The notes beneath the pieces are model-generated. The model did no database searches, was not told the DNA's origin, and saw only the letters and a program-made list of their open reading frames with translations. Shown here in pieces: positions 7,826-16,449 of a stretch of 64,000 nucleotides of DNA (position 1 is the first letter of the stretch; the number at the start of each line of letters is the position of its first letter). Location of the stretch: positions 5,509,782-5,573,781 of the forward strand of contig NZ_CP011530.1 of NCBI RefSeq assembly GCF_001605725.1, in the 5' to 3' direction. The position numbers were made by a program, and so were the translations under genes. The DNA comes from Mycobacteroides immunogenum. GTDB lineage: Bacteria; Actinomycetota; Actinomycetes; Mycobacteriales; Mycobacteriaceae.

Positions 7826-9439
7826 CTATTTCCGCGTGAGGCTCGCACTCGATCCCACGGAGTGCGCGCGGGCGATGTGTGGCGCCGGTTTACGCGGCCG
7901 CAGCCAGACCGGCAGCCAGCCGGGAGGAGCGTCGGGCGCCCCATGGCACGGCCCACCCGCGGGATCGTCGTCATGGGCGCGCACCAAGTCCTCGCTCGGG
8001 TGATAGATCTGGTGCAGCACCAGCACGCACAGTCCGATCACCGCGATATCGCGTACCAACACCGTGCCGGTGAACCACTGCTCGGGCAGCCCCTTGTTCT
8101 CGATACCCAGCAAGTAATACATCCGGGGCACCCACACCAGCGCATCGACCGTCATCCAGGCCAGCAGAATGCGGCGGTGCGGCAAGGCCACCACCGCCAA
8201 CGGCACCAGCCACAGCGAGAACTGCGGGCTCCACACCTTGTTGGTCAGCAGAAACACCGCGACCACCAGGAAGGCCAGCTGCGCCACCCGTGGCCGCCTC
8301 GGCGCCGTCAACGCCACGTACCCGATGCCCAGACAGCACAGCCCGAAGAGCACCGCCGACACCGCGTTGAGGACGACCGGCGGCTCCCAGAAGCCCAGCG
8401 GGCCGTCGAAACCCTGCCATCCGGTGAAGGACTTCACGACGTTGTAGAGCGAATCCATGTCGTCGCCGCGACGGGTGTTGAGTCGGAAGAACTCCCCCCA
8501 GCCGCGCGGGAACAGCATCGCCACCGGCGCATTCACCAGGACCCAGCTGGCCGCCGCGGCCGCGGCGGTCTTGGAGAACTCGTGCATCTTGCCGCCGCGC
8601 AGACTCACCAGCAGCAGGGGAAGTAGCAGCAGCACCGGATAGAGCTTTGCGGCCACGCCCAGCCCGATCAGCACGCCCGCGAGCCAGGGTTTCTTGCGCG
8701 CCCACGCCCACAACGCCGTCATGCTGAAAGCCGTTGCCAGAGCATCGAAATTGGTGAAGATCTGGAATATCACAATGGGCGAGGCGGCGATCATCACCAC
8801 GTCCCACGGGCGGGTGCGCGGGCTCAATCCCGCACTGGCCCAAATGGTTACCAGCCACGCCAGGGCCAACCCGAAAGCCACGATGTTGAAGAACATCACC
8901 ACCTCGGCCACGACCGGCAGCCCGAGCAGATCGCTGGCCTGCGTGTAGGTCTTGGCCAGCGCCATCGCGGTGTACTGATACACCCCGGTGACCACCGGGT
9001 ACTCCATGTACCGGACCGCCGGGACGCCGTCGTACTGGATCTTCTGGTGCCCACCCCCATCGGTTTCCAGCCAGCTCGACTTGTAGGGGAAGCGGCCCTG
9101 GTTCAGCAGCTCCGCGCCGTACAGCGGCACGGTGTCCGAGTAGCATAGTTGGTAGTAGGCCCGGTTGTTGTCCCAGTTGGCCACGCGCGCAGCGCCGTTG
9201 CCGGTGCCACTCTGCTGCAGACAGGGCGCCTTGCTGGTCCATCCCAGAATGAGGAATCCCAGCGCGATGATGAACACCACCCGCAGCGGCGTCCAGAACG
9301 GCTGCCGGCCCACCAGCGCGTGCCGGCCCACCGGTCCGCCGACCACCTCGGACAGCTCGATACCCATCGCGTCCGTGCGACTGGGGAAATCACGGTCATC
9401 GGCACTGCGCAGATCATCCGCGAGTGGCTCGGGTGACAC
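7826..9439 (-). CDS. GT87-family GT-C glycosyltransferase, polytopic membrane protein (Rv0051-like)
   Basis: 537 residues from a GTG at 9439, chosen because it begins SPEPLADDLRSADDRDFPSRTD as in the M. tuberculosis neighbour Rv0051 and lies 22 bases after the ponA1 stop; longer in-frame extensions run into ponA1. A first membrane helix (FIIALGFLILGW) precedes an extracytoplasmic loop with DNNRAYYQLCYSDTVPLYGAELL, where acidic residues typical of GT-C polyprenyl-phosphate-sugar transferases lie. About ten further helices follow, with LNTRRGDDMDSLYNVVKSFTGW and NKVWSPQFSLWLVPLAV as conserved blocks. It probably adds a sugar to an envelope glycan, fitting its place after ponA1. Acceptor unknown. 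Confidence 0.85.
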   Translation of the reverse strand: MSPEPLADDLRSADDRDFPSRTDAMGIELSEVVGGPVGRHALVGRQPFWTPLRVVFIIALGFLILGWTSKAPCLQQSGTGNGAARVANWDNNRAYYQLCYSDTVPLYGAELLNQGRFPYKSSWLETDGGGHQKIQYDGVPAVRYMEYPVVTGVYQYTAMALAKTYTQASDLLGLPVVAEVVMFFNIVAFGLALAWLVTIWASAGLSPRTRPWDVVMIAASPIVIFQIFTNFDALATAFSMTALWAWARKKPWLAGVLIGLGVAAKLYPVLLLLPLLLVSLRGGKMHEFSKTAAAAAASWVLVNAPVAMLFPRGWGEFFRLNTRRGDDMDSLYNVVKSFTGWQGFDGPLGFWEPPVVLNAVSAVLFGLCCLGIGYVALTAPRRPRVAQLAFLVVAVFLLTNKVWSPQFSLWLVPLAVVALPHRRILLAWMTVDALVWVPRMYYLLGIENKGLPEQWFTGTVLVRDIAVIGLCVLVLHQIYHPSEDLVRAHDDDPAGGPCHGAPDAPPGWLPVWLRPRKPAPHIARAHSVGSSASLTRK

Positions 9440-9461
9440 CGTGGACTCGGCCGGCACCTGC

Positions 9462-11843
9462 CTACGGCCCCGGCGGTGGTGCGTCACCCGCTGGTGGCGC
9501 CGCCGGACCGACCGGAATCGTCGTCGGCGGCCCCACCGGAATGGTGATGCCGGGCGCGATTTCAATCGTGGGCTGGATGACCGTCACTTCTCCACCGCCC
9601 GTGGGCGCGGGCACCGGCGGACCGTTCGGAACCGGTGGCGGCGGCGCGTACGTGGGCACGCCGGCGTAACCACCGATCGGACCCGGCTTCGGGAAGGTCT
9701 CCTTCGGGGTGCCGTCCAGGGCGCCGTTCATGGTCTTCTGCCAGATATCCGACGGCAGACCGGAACCGTAAATGGGTCCGCCCCAACTGTTCTTGATCGG
9801 CTTACCGTCGTCGGTGCCCACCCAGACCGCCGTCGAGAGCGACGGGGTGAACCCGACCATCCAGGCGTCCTTGTTGTCCTTGGTGTCGCCCAGCTGTGCG
9901 GTACCGGTCTTGGCGGCCGATTCCCGTCCACCCGCCAGCGCGTGTCCACGCGAGTAGGCCGCGATGGGCTTCATCGCCGAGATCGCGTTGTTCGCAACAT
10001 CATCGGAGATGCGCTTCTCGCCGGTGTTGTCGGAGGAGCCCGCGTCGAACAGCACCTGGCCGTCGGCGTTCACCACCTTCTGGATGAAATGCGGCTTGCG
10101 GTAGGTACCGGACGAAGCCAGCGTCGCGTACGCCGACGCCATATCGATGACCCGGGTCTGGTACTGACCCAGCACCACACCGTTGTTGGGCGGACCGCCC
10201 TGCCCGTCCTCGGACAGGGTGTGCGAGACACCGGGGAAGTTCTCGGCGATACCGGCGTTGTGCGCGGCCGCGGCCACATCATCGGGCCCATTCTTCAGCT
10301 TCAGCATGAGCCGGTAGAAGCTCGTGTTCAGCGAGCGCTTGAGCGCCTCGGCCACCGAACAGGTGCCGCACGAGGCGTCTTCGCTGTTCTTGATGGTGAT
10401 GCCCTGATAGGTCAGTTCGGAGCTGTCCAGCTGGTAGCCCAGACCGATGCCCTGTTGCAGCGCCGCCACCAAGGCGAACACCTTGAACGAGGAGCCGGTC
10501 TGCAGGCCCTGCTGTGCGTAGTCCAGACCCTGCGCGTTGGAGCCGCCGTAATACGCCTTGACCGCACCCGTGCGCGGGTCGATGGACACCACTGCCGTCC
10601 GCAGGTCCGGGTTCTCACTCTGCAGCGTGTTGGTGACCGCGTTCTCAGCGGCTTGCTGCGCCTTGGTGTCGATGGTCGTGGTGATCTGCAAACCCTCGGT
10701 ATTCAGCGTCTGCTCGTCGATATTGAACAGATCGGTGAGCTCGGCCATCACCTGACGTTTGATCAAACCGTTGGGGCCGGTGGTGGCGTTCTGCGCCGCG
10801 GCCTGCTCGGGCGGCACCGTGGCCGGGTAGACCTGGCCGGCGCGATCCTGAGCGGACAGCGCACCGATGGTGACCATGCCGTCGAGCACCCAGTTCCAAC
10901 GGTTCGTGGACTCCGGAAGATCCACCGCAGGATCCAGACGCGACGGCCGCTGGATCAGTGCGGCCAGCAGCGCACCCTCGGACACCGTCAACTGCTCGAC
11001 CGGCTTGTCGAAGTAGGCCTTGGACGCCGCGGAGATGCCGTAAGCGCCACGTCCGAAGTAGATGATGTTGAGGTACGCCTCCATCACCTGATCCTTGGAC
11101 CAGGACTGCGACATCTTGGTGGAGATCACGATCTCCTTGGCCTTACGGGTCAGGCCGCCCAGGCCGGCGCGCTGCGAACCGACCATGGCGTTCTTCACGT
11201 ACTGCTGGGTGATGGTCGATCCACCCTGGGTGTCGCCACCGAACATGTTGTTCTTGACCGCGCGCAGCAGACCCGAGAACGAGAAGCCCGGGTTGCCGTA
11301 GAAGTCGCGATCCTCGGCGGCCATGACGGCGGCACGCACGTGCTGGGGCACCTGGTCGATCTTGATATCGACCCGGTTGCCTTCCGGCGGAACAACTTTG
11401 GCAAGCTCAGTGGTGCCGTCACTGGCCAGGATGGTGGACACCTGGCTGGTGCGGATATCACCCGGCTTGGGGATCTCCACCACCGAATAGGCGAGCGCGA
11501 ACGTCGCCAACGGAATCACGATCGCCAGCAACACCAGGGCGATCATCACATTGCGGAAGGTCTTCCAGCCATTGCTCTTTCGCTTGCGACGGCGCGGCGG
11601 GCGGGACGAACCACCCGGCCTGCCGGGCGGGCCCGGAGGTGGCGGTGGCGGCTCATGTCCGAGGCCCCCGTCGTCGTCACGTTCCAGGGCGGCACGAGCC
11701 GCCGCCACCGCGTCCTCGTCGCGCCGGTACAGCGGCAAATCCTCGATCGGATCCAGGATCGATGTCGGACGGTCGTCCGTGCTGGGGTTGCGCGGTGAAT
11801 CCGGGCCGCCGTTGGGAGCTACCGGATTCTGCTCGCCAACCAC
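9462..11843 (-). CDS. ponA1: bifunctional class A penicillin-binding protein PonA1
   Basis: 793 residues from GTG 11843, which has AGGTGAGGG just upstream; a GTG at 11870 overlapping the DUF5318 stop is an alternative. A Pro-rich, basic cytoplasmic tail (PPPPPPGPPGRPGG, RRRKRKSNGWK) precedes one membrane helix (VMIALVLLAIVIPLATFALAYSVV). The GT51 transglycosylase follows with AAEDRDFYGNPGFSF, GGSTITQQYVKN and YLNIIYFGRGAYGI. The transpeptidase has SSFK (SxxK), SLN (SxN) and KTGTAQ (KTG). The protein ends in a Pro-rich tail. It polymerises and cross-links peptidoglycan at the pole and septum. It is translationally linked to DUF5318 upstream and the GT87 gene downstream. Confidence 0.97.
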   Translation of the reverse strand: MVGEQNPVAPNGGPDSPRNPSTDDRPTSILDPIEDLPLYRRDEDAVAAARAALERDDDGGLGHEPPPPPPGPPGRPGGSSRPPRRRKRKSNGWKTFRNVMIALVLLAIVIPLATFALAYSVVEIPKPGDIRTSQVSTILASDGTTELAKVVPPEGNRVDIKIDQVPQHVRAAVMAAEDRDFYGNPGFSFSGLLRAVKNNMFGGDTQGGSTITQQYVKNAMVGSQRAGLGGLTRKAKEIVISTKMSQSWSKDQVMEAYLNIIYFGRGAYGISAASKAYFDKPVEQLTVSEGALLAALIQRPSRLDPAVDLPESTNRWNWVLDGMVTIGALSAQDRAGQVYPATVPPEQAAAQNATTGPNGLIKRQVMAELTDLFNIDEQTLNTEGLQITTTIDTKAQQAAENAVTNTLQSENPDLRTAVVSIDPRTGAVKAYYGGSNAQGLDYAQQGLQTGSSFKVFALVAALQQGIGLGYQLDSSELTYQGITIKNSEDASCGTCSVAEALKRSLNTSFYRLMLKLKNGPDDVAAAAHNAGIAENFPGVSHTLSEDGQGGPPNNGVVLGQYQTRVIDMASAYATLASSGTYRKPHFIQKVVNADGQVLFDAGSSDNTGEKRISDDVANNAISAMKPIAAYSRGHALAGGRESAAKTGTAQLGDTKDNKDAWMVGFTPSLSTAVWVGTDDGKPIKNSWGGPIYGSGLPSDIWQKTMNGALDGTPKETFPKPGPIGGYAGVPTYAPPPPVPNGPPVPAPTGGGEVTVIQPTIEIAPGITIPVGPPTTIPVGPAAPPAGDAPPPGP

Positions 11844-11862
11844 GCCACCCTCACCTGTCTGC

Positions 11863-12285
11863 CTATTCACTGGCCGTCCGGGCCCGAGTTGTTCGCTGAC
11901 GTGGGGTGGTCCCCTTCGGCGCCGGCAGGGCGCCCATGACATACGACTTCACCAAATGATTCCAACTGCAGGTCCGGCATACCTCGACAACATGCACGGC
12001 GAACTCCGAGTATCGGGTGGCCAGCAGCACGAGTTCCTCGGCCGTTCGCGCGGATCCCGAGACTGCGCCCAAGTGTTCGCCGAAAACCCACGACACCAGT
12101 GTCAGTTGCTCCTTGCGGCAGATCGGGCAGACCACGGCGCTGGGCTTGCCGTGAAATTTAGCCGCCCGGAGCAGGTAGGGGTTCGCGTCGCAGACTTCGG
12201 CCACGCCGGTACGCCCGGAATAGACCTCAGCCAGCAGGGATCGCCGCTTGAGCGCGTAATCCACCACCTGTCTCTGCAATCGCAC
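11863..12285 (-). CDS. DUF5318 family protein (Rv0049-like), probable zinc-ribbon protein
   Basis: 140 residues from GTG 12285, the start that gives RLQRQVVDYALKRRSLLAEVYSGRTGVAEVCDANPYLLRAAKFHG. VCPICRKEQL and VCRTCSWNHL form two CxxC pairs, a likely zinc ribbon. SARTAEELVLLATRYSEFAVHVVEVC lies between them. Actinobacterial members sit next to ponA1; no activity is known to me. The TACTCT hexamer seven bases upstream implies leaderless translation, so longer in-frame extensions upstream are unlikely. Its 3' end meets the ponA1 start region, suggesting co-translation. Confidence 0.85.
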   Translation of the reverse strand: MRLQRQVVDYALKRRSLLAEVYSGRTGVAEVCDANPYLLRAAKFHGKPSAVVCPICRKEQLTLVSWVFGEHLGAVSGSARTAEELVLLATRYSEFAVHVVEVCRTCSWNHLVKSYVMGALPAPKGTTPRQRTTRARTASE

Positions 12286-12292
12286 GGTAACC

Positions 12293-12298
12293 AGAGTA
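12293..12298 (-). promoter_or_regulatory. -10 element of leaderless promoter for DUF5318-ponA1
   Basis: On the minus strand TACTCT is followed by exactly seven bases (GGTTACC) and the GTG start. This is the mycobacterial TANNNT -10 spacing that puts transcription start on the first base of the start codon. Confidence 0.6.
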
Positions 12299-12414
12299 CG
12301 TCCCTTGCGCGCTGACAGAGCCTCGGCCGCACAGACAGCCTGTCCTTTGCAAACCCGATCTCTGTCCGCGTTCGACTCGTTAGGATCGAGCAACTGTCAT
12401 TCAGAGGGGGCAAC

Positions 12415-12870
12415 ATGACATCTCGTCGACTATCCACAGCGCTGGCCGGCTTTGCGGTGCTCGCCGTCGCCGCGGCCGGGTGCGGCAAGTCCGCCGACAG
12501 TCCGTCCACCACCGCACCCACCTCCACCAGCACGTCATCGGCACGACCCGTGCCGTCCGCCGGTCCCGCCGCCACGGCTTCGGCACCGGCCGGCGTCAGG
12601 GGCACCGGCAAGGTCGTGGGCAGCGCGGTCCTGAAGGTGCTCGGCAGCGGCACCGCGACCGTCACCTGGAAGGCGAACGGCGGCGCCACGCACACCGAAG
12701 ACAACGTGTCGCTGCCCTGGGAACACACCATCGACGTCATCGAAGAAGCCCCGTCCGAGGTCCGCGCCGACGGCGCCGGAGCCAGCGGCTGCACGATCAT
12801 GATGGGCAGCATGTTGGTGTCCTTCAAGAACGAGCCGAACCCGGTCTGCGAGTTCTCGTACTGGGGCTGA
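12415..12870 (+). CDS. lipoprotein with MmpS-like domain
   Basis: 151 residues. The signal peptide MTSRRLSTALAGFAVLAVAAAGC ends in a lipobox (VAAAGC, acylated Cys about 23). A Ser/Thr/Pro-rich linker follows to about residue 60. The C-terminal domain (VGSAVLKVLGSGTATVTWKANGGATHTEDNVSLPWEHTIDV, then GCTIMMG and VCEFSYWG) resembles the extracytoplasmic beta-sandwich of MmpS accessory proteins, including the LPW motif and two cysteines that could form a disulfide. It has a leadered start: TAGGAT at 12381-12386, then AGAGGGGG before the ATG. No mmpL gene is adjacent. Likely anchored on the outer face of the plasma membrane. Confidence 0.75.
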   Translation: MTSRRLSTALAGFAVLAVAAAGCGKSADSPSTTAPTSTSTSSARPVPSAGPAATASAPAGVRGTGKVVGSAVLKVLGSGTATVTWKANGGATHTEDNVSLPWEHTIDVIEEAPSEVRADGAGASGCTIMMGSMLVSFKNEPNPVCEFSYWG

Positions 12871-12882
12871 TCGCGGCCGCTC

Positions 12883-12888
12883 TACGAT
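12883..12888 (+). promoter_or_regulatory. -10 element of leaderless promoter, first DUF1707 gene
   Basis: TACGAT, then seven bases (TTCTCGC), then ATG at 12896. An almost identical copy precedes the second DUF1707 gene at 13703. No ribosome site is present in either. Confidence 0.6.
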
Positions 12889-12895
12889 TTCTCGC

Positions 12896-13681
12896 ATGGC
12901 GACCCGTGCCAAGGACTCTGACCGCGACGCCACCTGCCAGGCGCTCGACGCCGCCTTCGGCGAGGGCCAGCTCTCCTCGGAAGAGCACCGTCAGCGGATC
13001 GCCGTAGCCACCGGCGCGCAGACGCTGAGCGAGCTCAACGGTGTCGTCTCCGATCTGCAGGTCAGCGCGCTGTCCGTCGAGCTGCCTGCCGCGCAACCGC
13101 CGCGGCGACGCTGGCCGGCGCTCCTTGCCACCGCGCTCATCGCTGCCGCCCTGGGTGCCGGAGCCGCCGTCTATGTCACCCGGCCGGCACCGCCCGACCC
13201 GGGCGCGGCCGACGACGGCGTGGCACCGATAGCGATCGCCCCGACCAAGCTGTTCTCCGTCCCCGGCCTGACGGGCCTGCTGGATCAGATGCGCGGTAAG
13301 TTCGGCGACACCGTCGGCATCGAGCTGACCGTCCGCTCGAACAATGCGGCACTGGTCCGCATCGAAGCCTCCGATCCGGACCTGCCCATCACCTACCCGT
13401 ATCAGGGCGGGTTCCGCGACGGCGGGGCGATGCCGGGCACCTGGCGCAATGTGAAGATCGGCGACTTGAGCCGGTTCGACCCGGCGAAGATCGTCGGCGT
13501 TCTGCGCGGCGCACCCCAAACCCTGAACGTGCCGACCGCGGGTGAGGGCGGCACCGTCATGGTGATCAAGCCCAGCGACGATGGCGTCGATATCGACATC
13601 ACGGTCTCGGAGAAGGACCGCACCGGACGGATGCTGGTCGCCGGCAACGGAGAACCCAAAGAGGTCGCCCCCGCGTCCTGA
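12896..13681 (+). CDS. DUF1707 (SHOCT-like) membrane protein, first of a tandem pair
   Basis: 261 residues. The DUF1707 domain covers about residues 5-55: AKDSDRDATCQALDAAFGEGQLSSEEHRQRIAVATGAQTLSELNGVVSDLQ. It is followed by a single membrane helix (WPALLATALIAAALGAGAAVYV). The remaining part (about 100-261), after a short Pro-rich linker, is predicted outside the cell and carries SVPGLTGLLDQMRGKFGDTVGIELTV, VRIEASDPDLPITYPYQGGF and DPAKIVGVLRGAPQTL. DUF1707 proteins in actinobacteria are uncharacterised membrane proteins, sometimes linked to envelope stress. The next gene is a diverged copy. Confidence 0.8.
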   Translation: MATRAKDSDRDATCQALDAAFGEGQLSSEEHRQRIAVATGAQTLSELNGVVSDLQVSALSVELPAAQPPRRRWPALLATALIAAALGAGAAVYVTRPAPPDPGAADDGVAPIAIAPTKLFSVPGLTGLLDQMRGKFGDTVGIELTVRSNNAALVRIEASDPDLPITYPYQGGFRDGGAMPGTWRNVKIGDLSRFDPAKIVGVLRGAPQTLNVPTAGEGGTVMVIKPSDDGVDIDITVSEKDRTGRMLVAGNGEPKEVAPAS

Positions 13682-13702
13682 CCACCACCATCCGGGCCGC
13701 TC

Positions 13703-13708
13703 TACGAT
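13703..13708 (+). promoter_or_regulatory. -10 element of leaderless promoter, second DUF1707 gene
   Basis: TACGAT, seven bases (TCCTCAC) and ATG at 13716. The flanking GGCCGCTCTACGATT is repeated from 12876 onward, showing that the promoter was duplicated with the gene. Confidence 0.6.
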
Positions 13709-13715
13709 TCCTCAC

Positions 13716-14582
13716 ATGGCGACGCGACCTCCATCCCAGACCCGCGCCAAGGATTCCGACCGTGACGCGACCTGCAAGGCCCTCGACACCGCGCTGAGCG
13801 ATGGCCAGCTGTCCATGGAGGAACACCGGGAACGGATTACCTCCGCGACCAGCGCGAAAACCCTCGGAGACCTCTCGGCACTGGTGACAGACCTACAGCT
13901 GGACACCCCGCCCGTCGTGCTCCGCACAGAGCGGACACCTTCGGCATGGCGCCGGCGCGCACCACTTCTTACCGTCGCCGCGTTCAGTGCCGGCGTGATT
14001 GTCCTGGGTATCGGGCTGCTGGTGCGCGAATCGGGCACTCCCGACAGGGCCAGCGCTCCGGCTGCGCCCGGCGCCGTACGGCCCGGTGCGGGTCCGGTTG
14101 ACGACGGGATCGCTCCCACGGTGATCCCGCGCACCGCACCCGCCGAGAAGAACATCTTCAGCGGCCCCGGGCTGTCCACGCTCATCGACCGCATCCATCA
14201 GAAGTTCGGCGATTCGATGGGGTATGAGCTGGATCTCTTCCCGGAGTACGCGATCTTGGAGCGCGCCGATCCGGACGAACCCAAGGGGCTGATTTCGTAC
14301 CTCTACCGGGAGGGCAACTTCGACGATCCCGATCGCCGACCGCGCTCCTTCGACAACGTCGGCGACGTCGGCGCGTTCGACCAGGCCGCGATCCTCGGCA
14401 TCGTCCGGGGTGCCGCGCAGACCCTGGGAATCGACAAGGGCGAACCGAGTCACGTGATCATCCGGCCCGATGCCGAGGGCCGTTTGAAGATCAACATCTA
14501 CGCGTCCCGCGGAAACTACGAATCCGGCTACATCTCCGTCGATGCCCAGGGGCTCAATCCCAAGCTCTACCCGCCGTCATAA
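13716..14582 (+). CDS. DUF1707 (SHOCT-like) membrane protein, second of a tandem pair
   Basis: 288 residues. The N-terminal domain AKDSDRDATCKALDTALSDGQLSMEEHRERITSATSAKTLGDLSALVTDLQ matches the upstream gene closely. It is followed by one membrane helix (LLTVAAFSAGVIVLGIGLLV) and an extracytoplasmic domain with the same order of blocks: FSGPGLSTLIDRIHQKFGDSMGYELDL, AAILGIVRGAAQTLGI and HVIIRPDAEGRLKINIY. The extracytoplasmic parts have diverged more than the cytoplasmic domain, which suggests a different ligand or partner. An in-frame extension back to 13581 overlaps the upstream gene and is rejected because of the promoter just before 13716. Confidence 0.8.
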   Translation: MATRPPSQTRAKDSDRDATCKALDTALSDGQLSMEEHRERITSATSAKTLGDLSALVTDLQLDTPPVVLRTERTPSAWRRRAPLLTVAAFSAGVIVLGIGLLVRESGTPDRASAPAAPGAVRPGAGPVDDGIAPTVIPRTAPAEKNIFSGPGLSTLIDRIHQKFGDSMGYELDLFPEYAILERADPDEPKGLISYLYREGNFDDPDRRPRSFDNVGDVGAFDQAAILGIVRGAAQTLGIDKGEPSHVIIRPDAEGRLKINIYASRGNYESGYISVDAQGLNPKLYPPS

Positions 14583-14681
14583 CCCGCCCCGTGTGGCGCT
14601 CGCATATATCGCGGCGATACTATGACTCGATCGGTGCACATGAGATGCTCCGTCGTCATATGTGGTGTGGGAGGTGACTTC

Positions 14682-15236
14682 ATGCTGGAACTGGCCATCC
14701 TCGGCTTGCTGCTTGAGTCACCCATGCACGGGTACGAGCTGCGCAAGCGTCTGACCGGGCTGCTCGGCGCGTTCCGCGCGTTTTCGTACGGCTCGCTGTA
14801 TCCGGCGTTGCGCAGGATGCAAGCCGACGGACTCATCGAGGAGGACGCCGCCCCTGGGGCAACCACTGCCGCCACCATGCTGCGGCGCGGCAAGCGTGTC
14901 TACCAGCTGACCGCGGCGGGGCGGGCACGGTTCAGCGAGCTGGTGGCCGACACCGGCCCGCAGAACTACACCGACGACGGCTTCGGGGTGCACCTGGCGT
15001 TCTTCAACCGCACACCGGCCGAAGCCCGGATGCGGATCCTCGAAGGCCGCCGCCGGCAGGTGGAGGAACGCCGGGAAGGCTTGCGCGAGGCCATCACCCG
15101 GGCAAGCAGTTCGTTCGACCGGTACACCAAGCAGCTGCACCAGCTTGGACTGGAATCCAGTGAACGAGAAGTGAAGTGGCTCAACGACTTGATCGCCGCC
15201 GAGCGCACCGCGCAGGCACGGGTCGAGGAGCGTTAG
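14682..15236 (+). CDS. PadR family transcriptional regulator (Rv0047-like)
   Basis: 184 residues from ATG 14682, preceded by [33 protein letters not shown] is the PadR winged-helix start, with [22 protein letters not shown] as recognition helix and wing and [14 protein letters not shown] completing the domain. The C-terminal part is a long antiparallel coiled coil (about 100-180) used for dimerisation. The gene sits 41 bases before ino1 in the same direction, an arrangement kept in M. tuberculosis, so control of inositol synthesis is an attractive inference. An upstream in-frame ATG at 14622 is less likely. Confidence 0.88.
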   Translation: MLELAILGLLLESPMHGYELRKRLTGLLGAFRAFSYGSLYPALRRMQADGLIEEDAAPGATTAATMLRRGKRVYQLTAAGRARFSELVADTGPQNYTDDGFGVHLAFFNRTPAEARMRILEGRRRQVEERREGLREAITRASSSFDRYTKQLHQLGLESSEREVKWLNDLIAAERTAQARVEER

Positions 15237-15277
15237 ACGTGACACAGAGCACGACCATCGGTAAAGGAGAACCGTCC

Positions 15278-16369
15278 ATGTCCAACACATCATCTGAGGT
15301 GCGGGTCGCCATCGTCGGCGTCGGTAACTGCGCATCCTCACTGGTCCAGGGCGTGCAGTACTACCAGGATGCGGACGAGAACTCGACGGTTCCGGGTCTG
15401 ATGCACGTCAAGTTCGGCCCGTACCACGTGCGCGACGTCAAGTTCGTCGCTGCCTTCGACGTGGACGCCAAGAAGGTGGGCTTCGATCTCTCCGAGGCGA
15501 TCTCGGCGTCGGAGAACAACACCATCAAGATCGCCGACGTGCCGCCGACCGACATCATCGTGCAGCGCGGACCGACCCTGGACGGCATCGGCAAGTACTA
15601 CGCCGACACCATCGAGGTCTCCGACTCCGATCCCGTCGACGTCGTCAAGGTCCTCAAGGACAACAACGTTGACGTCCTGGTCTCCTACCTCCCGGTGGGT
15701 TCGGAAGAGGCTGACAAGTTCTACGCGCAGTGCGCCATCGACGCCAAGGTCGCGTTCGTCAACGCGCTGCCCGTCTTCATCGCCTCGGATCCGGTGTGGG
15801 CCAAGAAGTTCGAGGACGCCGGAGTTCCGATCGTGGGCGACGACATCAAGAGCCAGGTCGGCGCCACCATCACCCACCGCGTGATGGCCAAGCTGTTCGA
15901 GGACCGCGGTGTCACCCTGGACCGCACCTACCAGCTCAATGTCGGTGGCAACATGGATTTCAAGAACATGCTCGAGCGCGAGCGCCTGGAGTCCAAGAAG
16001 GTCTCCAAGACCCAGGCCGTCACCTCCAACCTCAATGGCTCGCTGGCCGACAAGGTGTACGACAAGAACGTGCACATCGGCCCGTCCGACTACGTCGCGT
16101 GGCTCGATGACCGCAAGTGGGCGTACGTCCGCCTGGAAGGCCGCGCCTTCGGTGACGTGCCGCTGAACCTCGAATACAAGCTTGAGGTCTGGGACTCCCC
16201 CAACTCGGCGGGCATCATCATCGACGCGGTGCGCGCCGCCAAGATCGCCCTGGACCGTGGCCTCGGTGGACCGATCCTGCCGGCCTCGGCCTACCTGATG
16301 AAGAGCCCGCCCAAGCAGCTCGCCGACGATGTCGCGCGCGCCGAACTGGAGCAGTTCATCGAGGGCTAG
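15278..16369 (+). CDS. ino1: inositol-3-phosphate synthase
   Basis: 363 residues, the short actinobacterial form. It starts after GGTAAAGGAGAACCGTCC, a strong ribosome site. The Rossmann motif [18 protein letters not shown] opens the protein. The conserved catalytic-region segments [46 protein letters not shown] and [28 protein letters not shown] follow. It converts glucose 6-phosphate to inositol 3-phosphate using NAD, supplying phosphatidylinositol mannosides, lipoarabinomannan and mycothiol. It is preceded by padR and followed by a long hairpin at 16388-16447. Confidence 0.98.
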   Translation: MSNTSSEVRVAIVGVGNCASSLVQGVQYYQDADENSTVPGLMHVKFGPYHVRDVKFVAAFDVDAKKVGFDLSEAISASENNTIKIADVPPTDIIVQRGPTLDGIGKYYADTIEVSDSDPVDVVKVLKDNNVDVLVSYLPVGSEEADKFYAQCAIDAKVAFVNALPVFIASDPVWAKKFEDAGVPIVGDDIKSQVGATITHRVMAKLFEDRGVTLDRTYQLNVGGNMDFKNMLERERLESKKVSKTQAVTSNLNGSLADKVYDKNVHIGPSDYVAWLDDRKWAYVRLEGRAFGDVPLNLEYKLEVWDSPNSAGIIIDAVRAAKIALDRGLGGPILPASAYLMKSPPKQLADDVARAELEQFIEG

Positions 16370-16387
16370 TCACCAAAGCCTCACTCG

Positions 16388-16447
16388 CCGAGGGCATATC
16401 AGGCGCAGACGTTTCACCCGATTCTTCTGCGTACGGTATGCCCTCGG
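16388..16447. terminator. inverted repeat between convergent ino1 and LLM genes
   Basis: CCGAGGGCATA (16388-16398) and TATGCCCTCGG (16437-16447) are perfect 11-bp complements around a 38-base loop. They lie between the ino1 stop (16369) and the LLM stop (16450), so they could end both transcripts. There is no T-tract, and the loop is long for an intrinsic terminator. Confidence 0.5.
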
Positions 16448-16449
16448 TG

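Noticed and set aside
9165..11798. Very long (877-codon) plus-strand open frame opposite ponA1
   Set aside because: It is the antisense shadow of ponA1 codons; it is rich in Arg, Gly and His with no recognisable motif, whereas the minus strand gives a complete PonA1.
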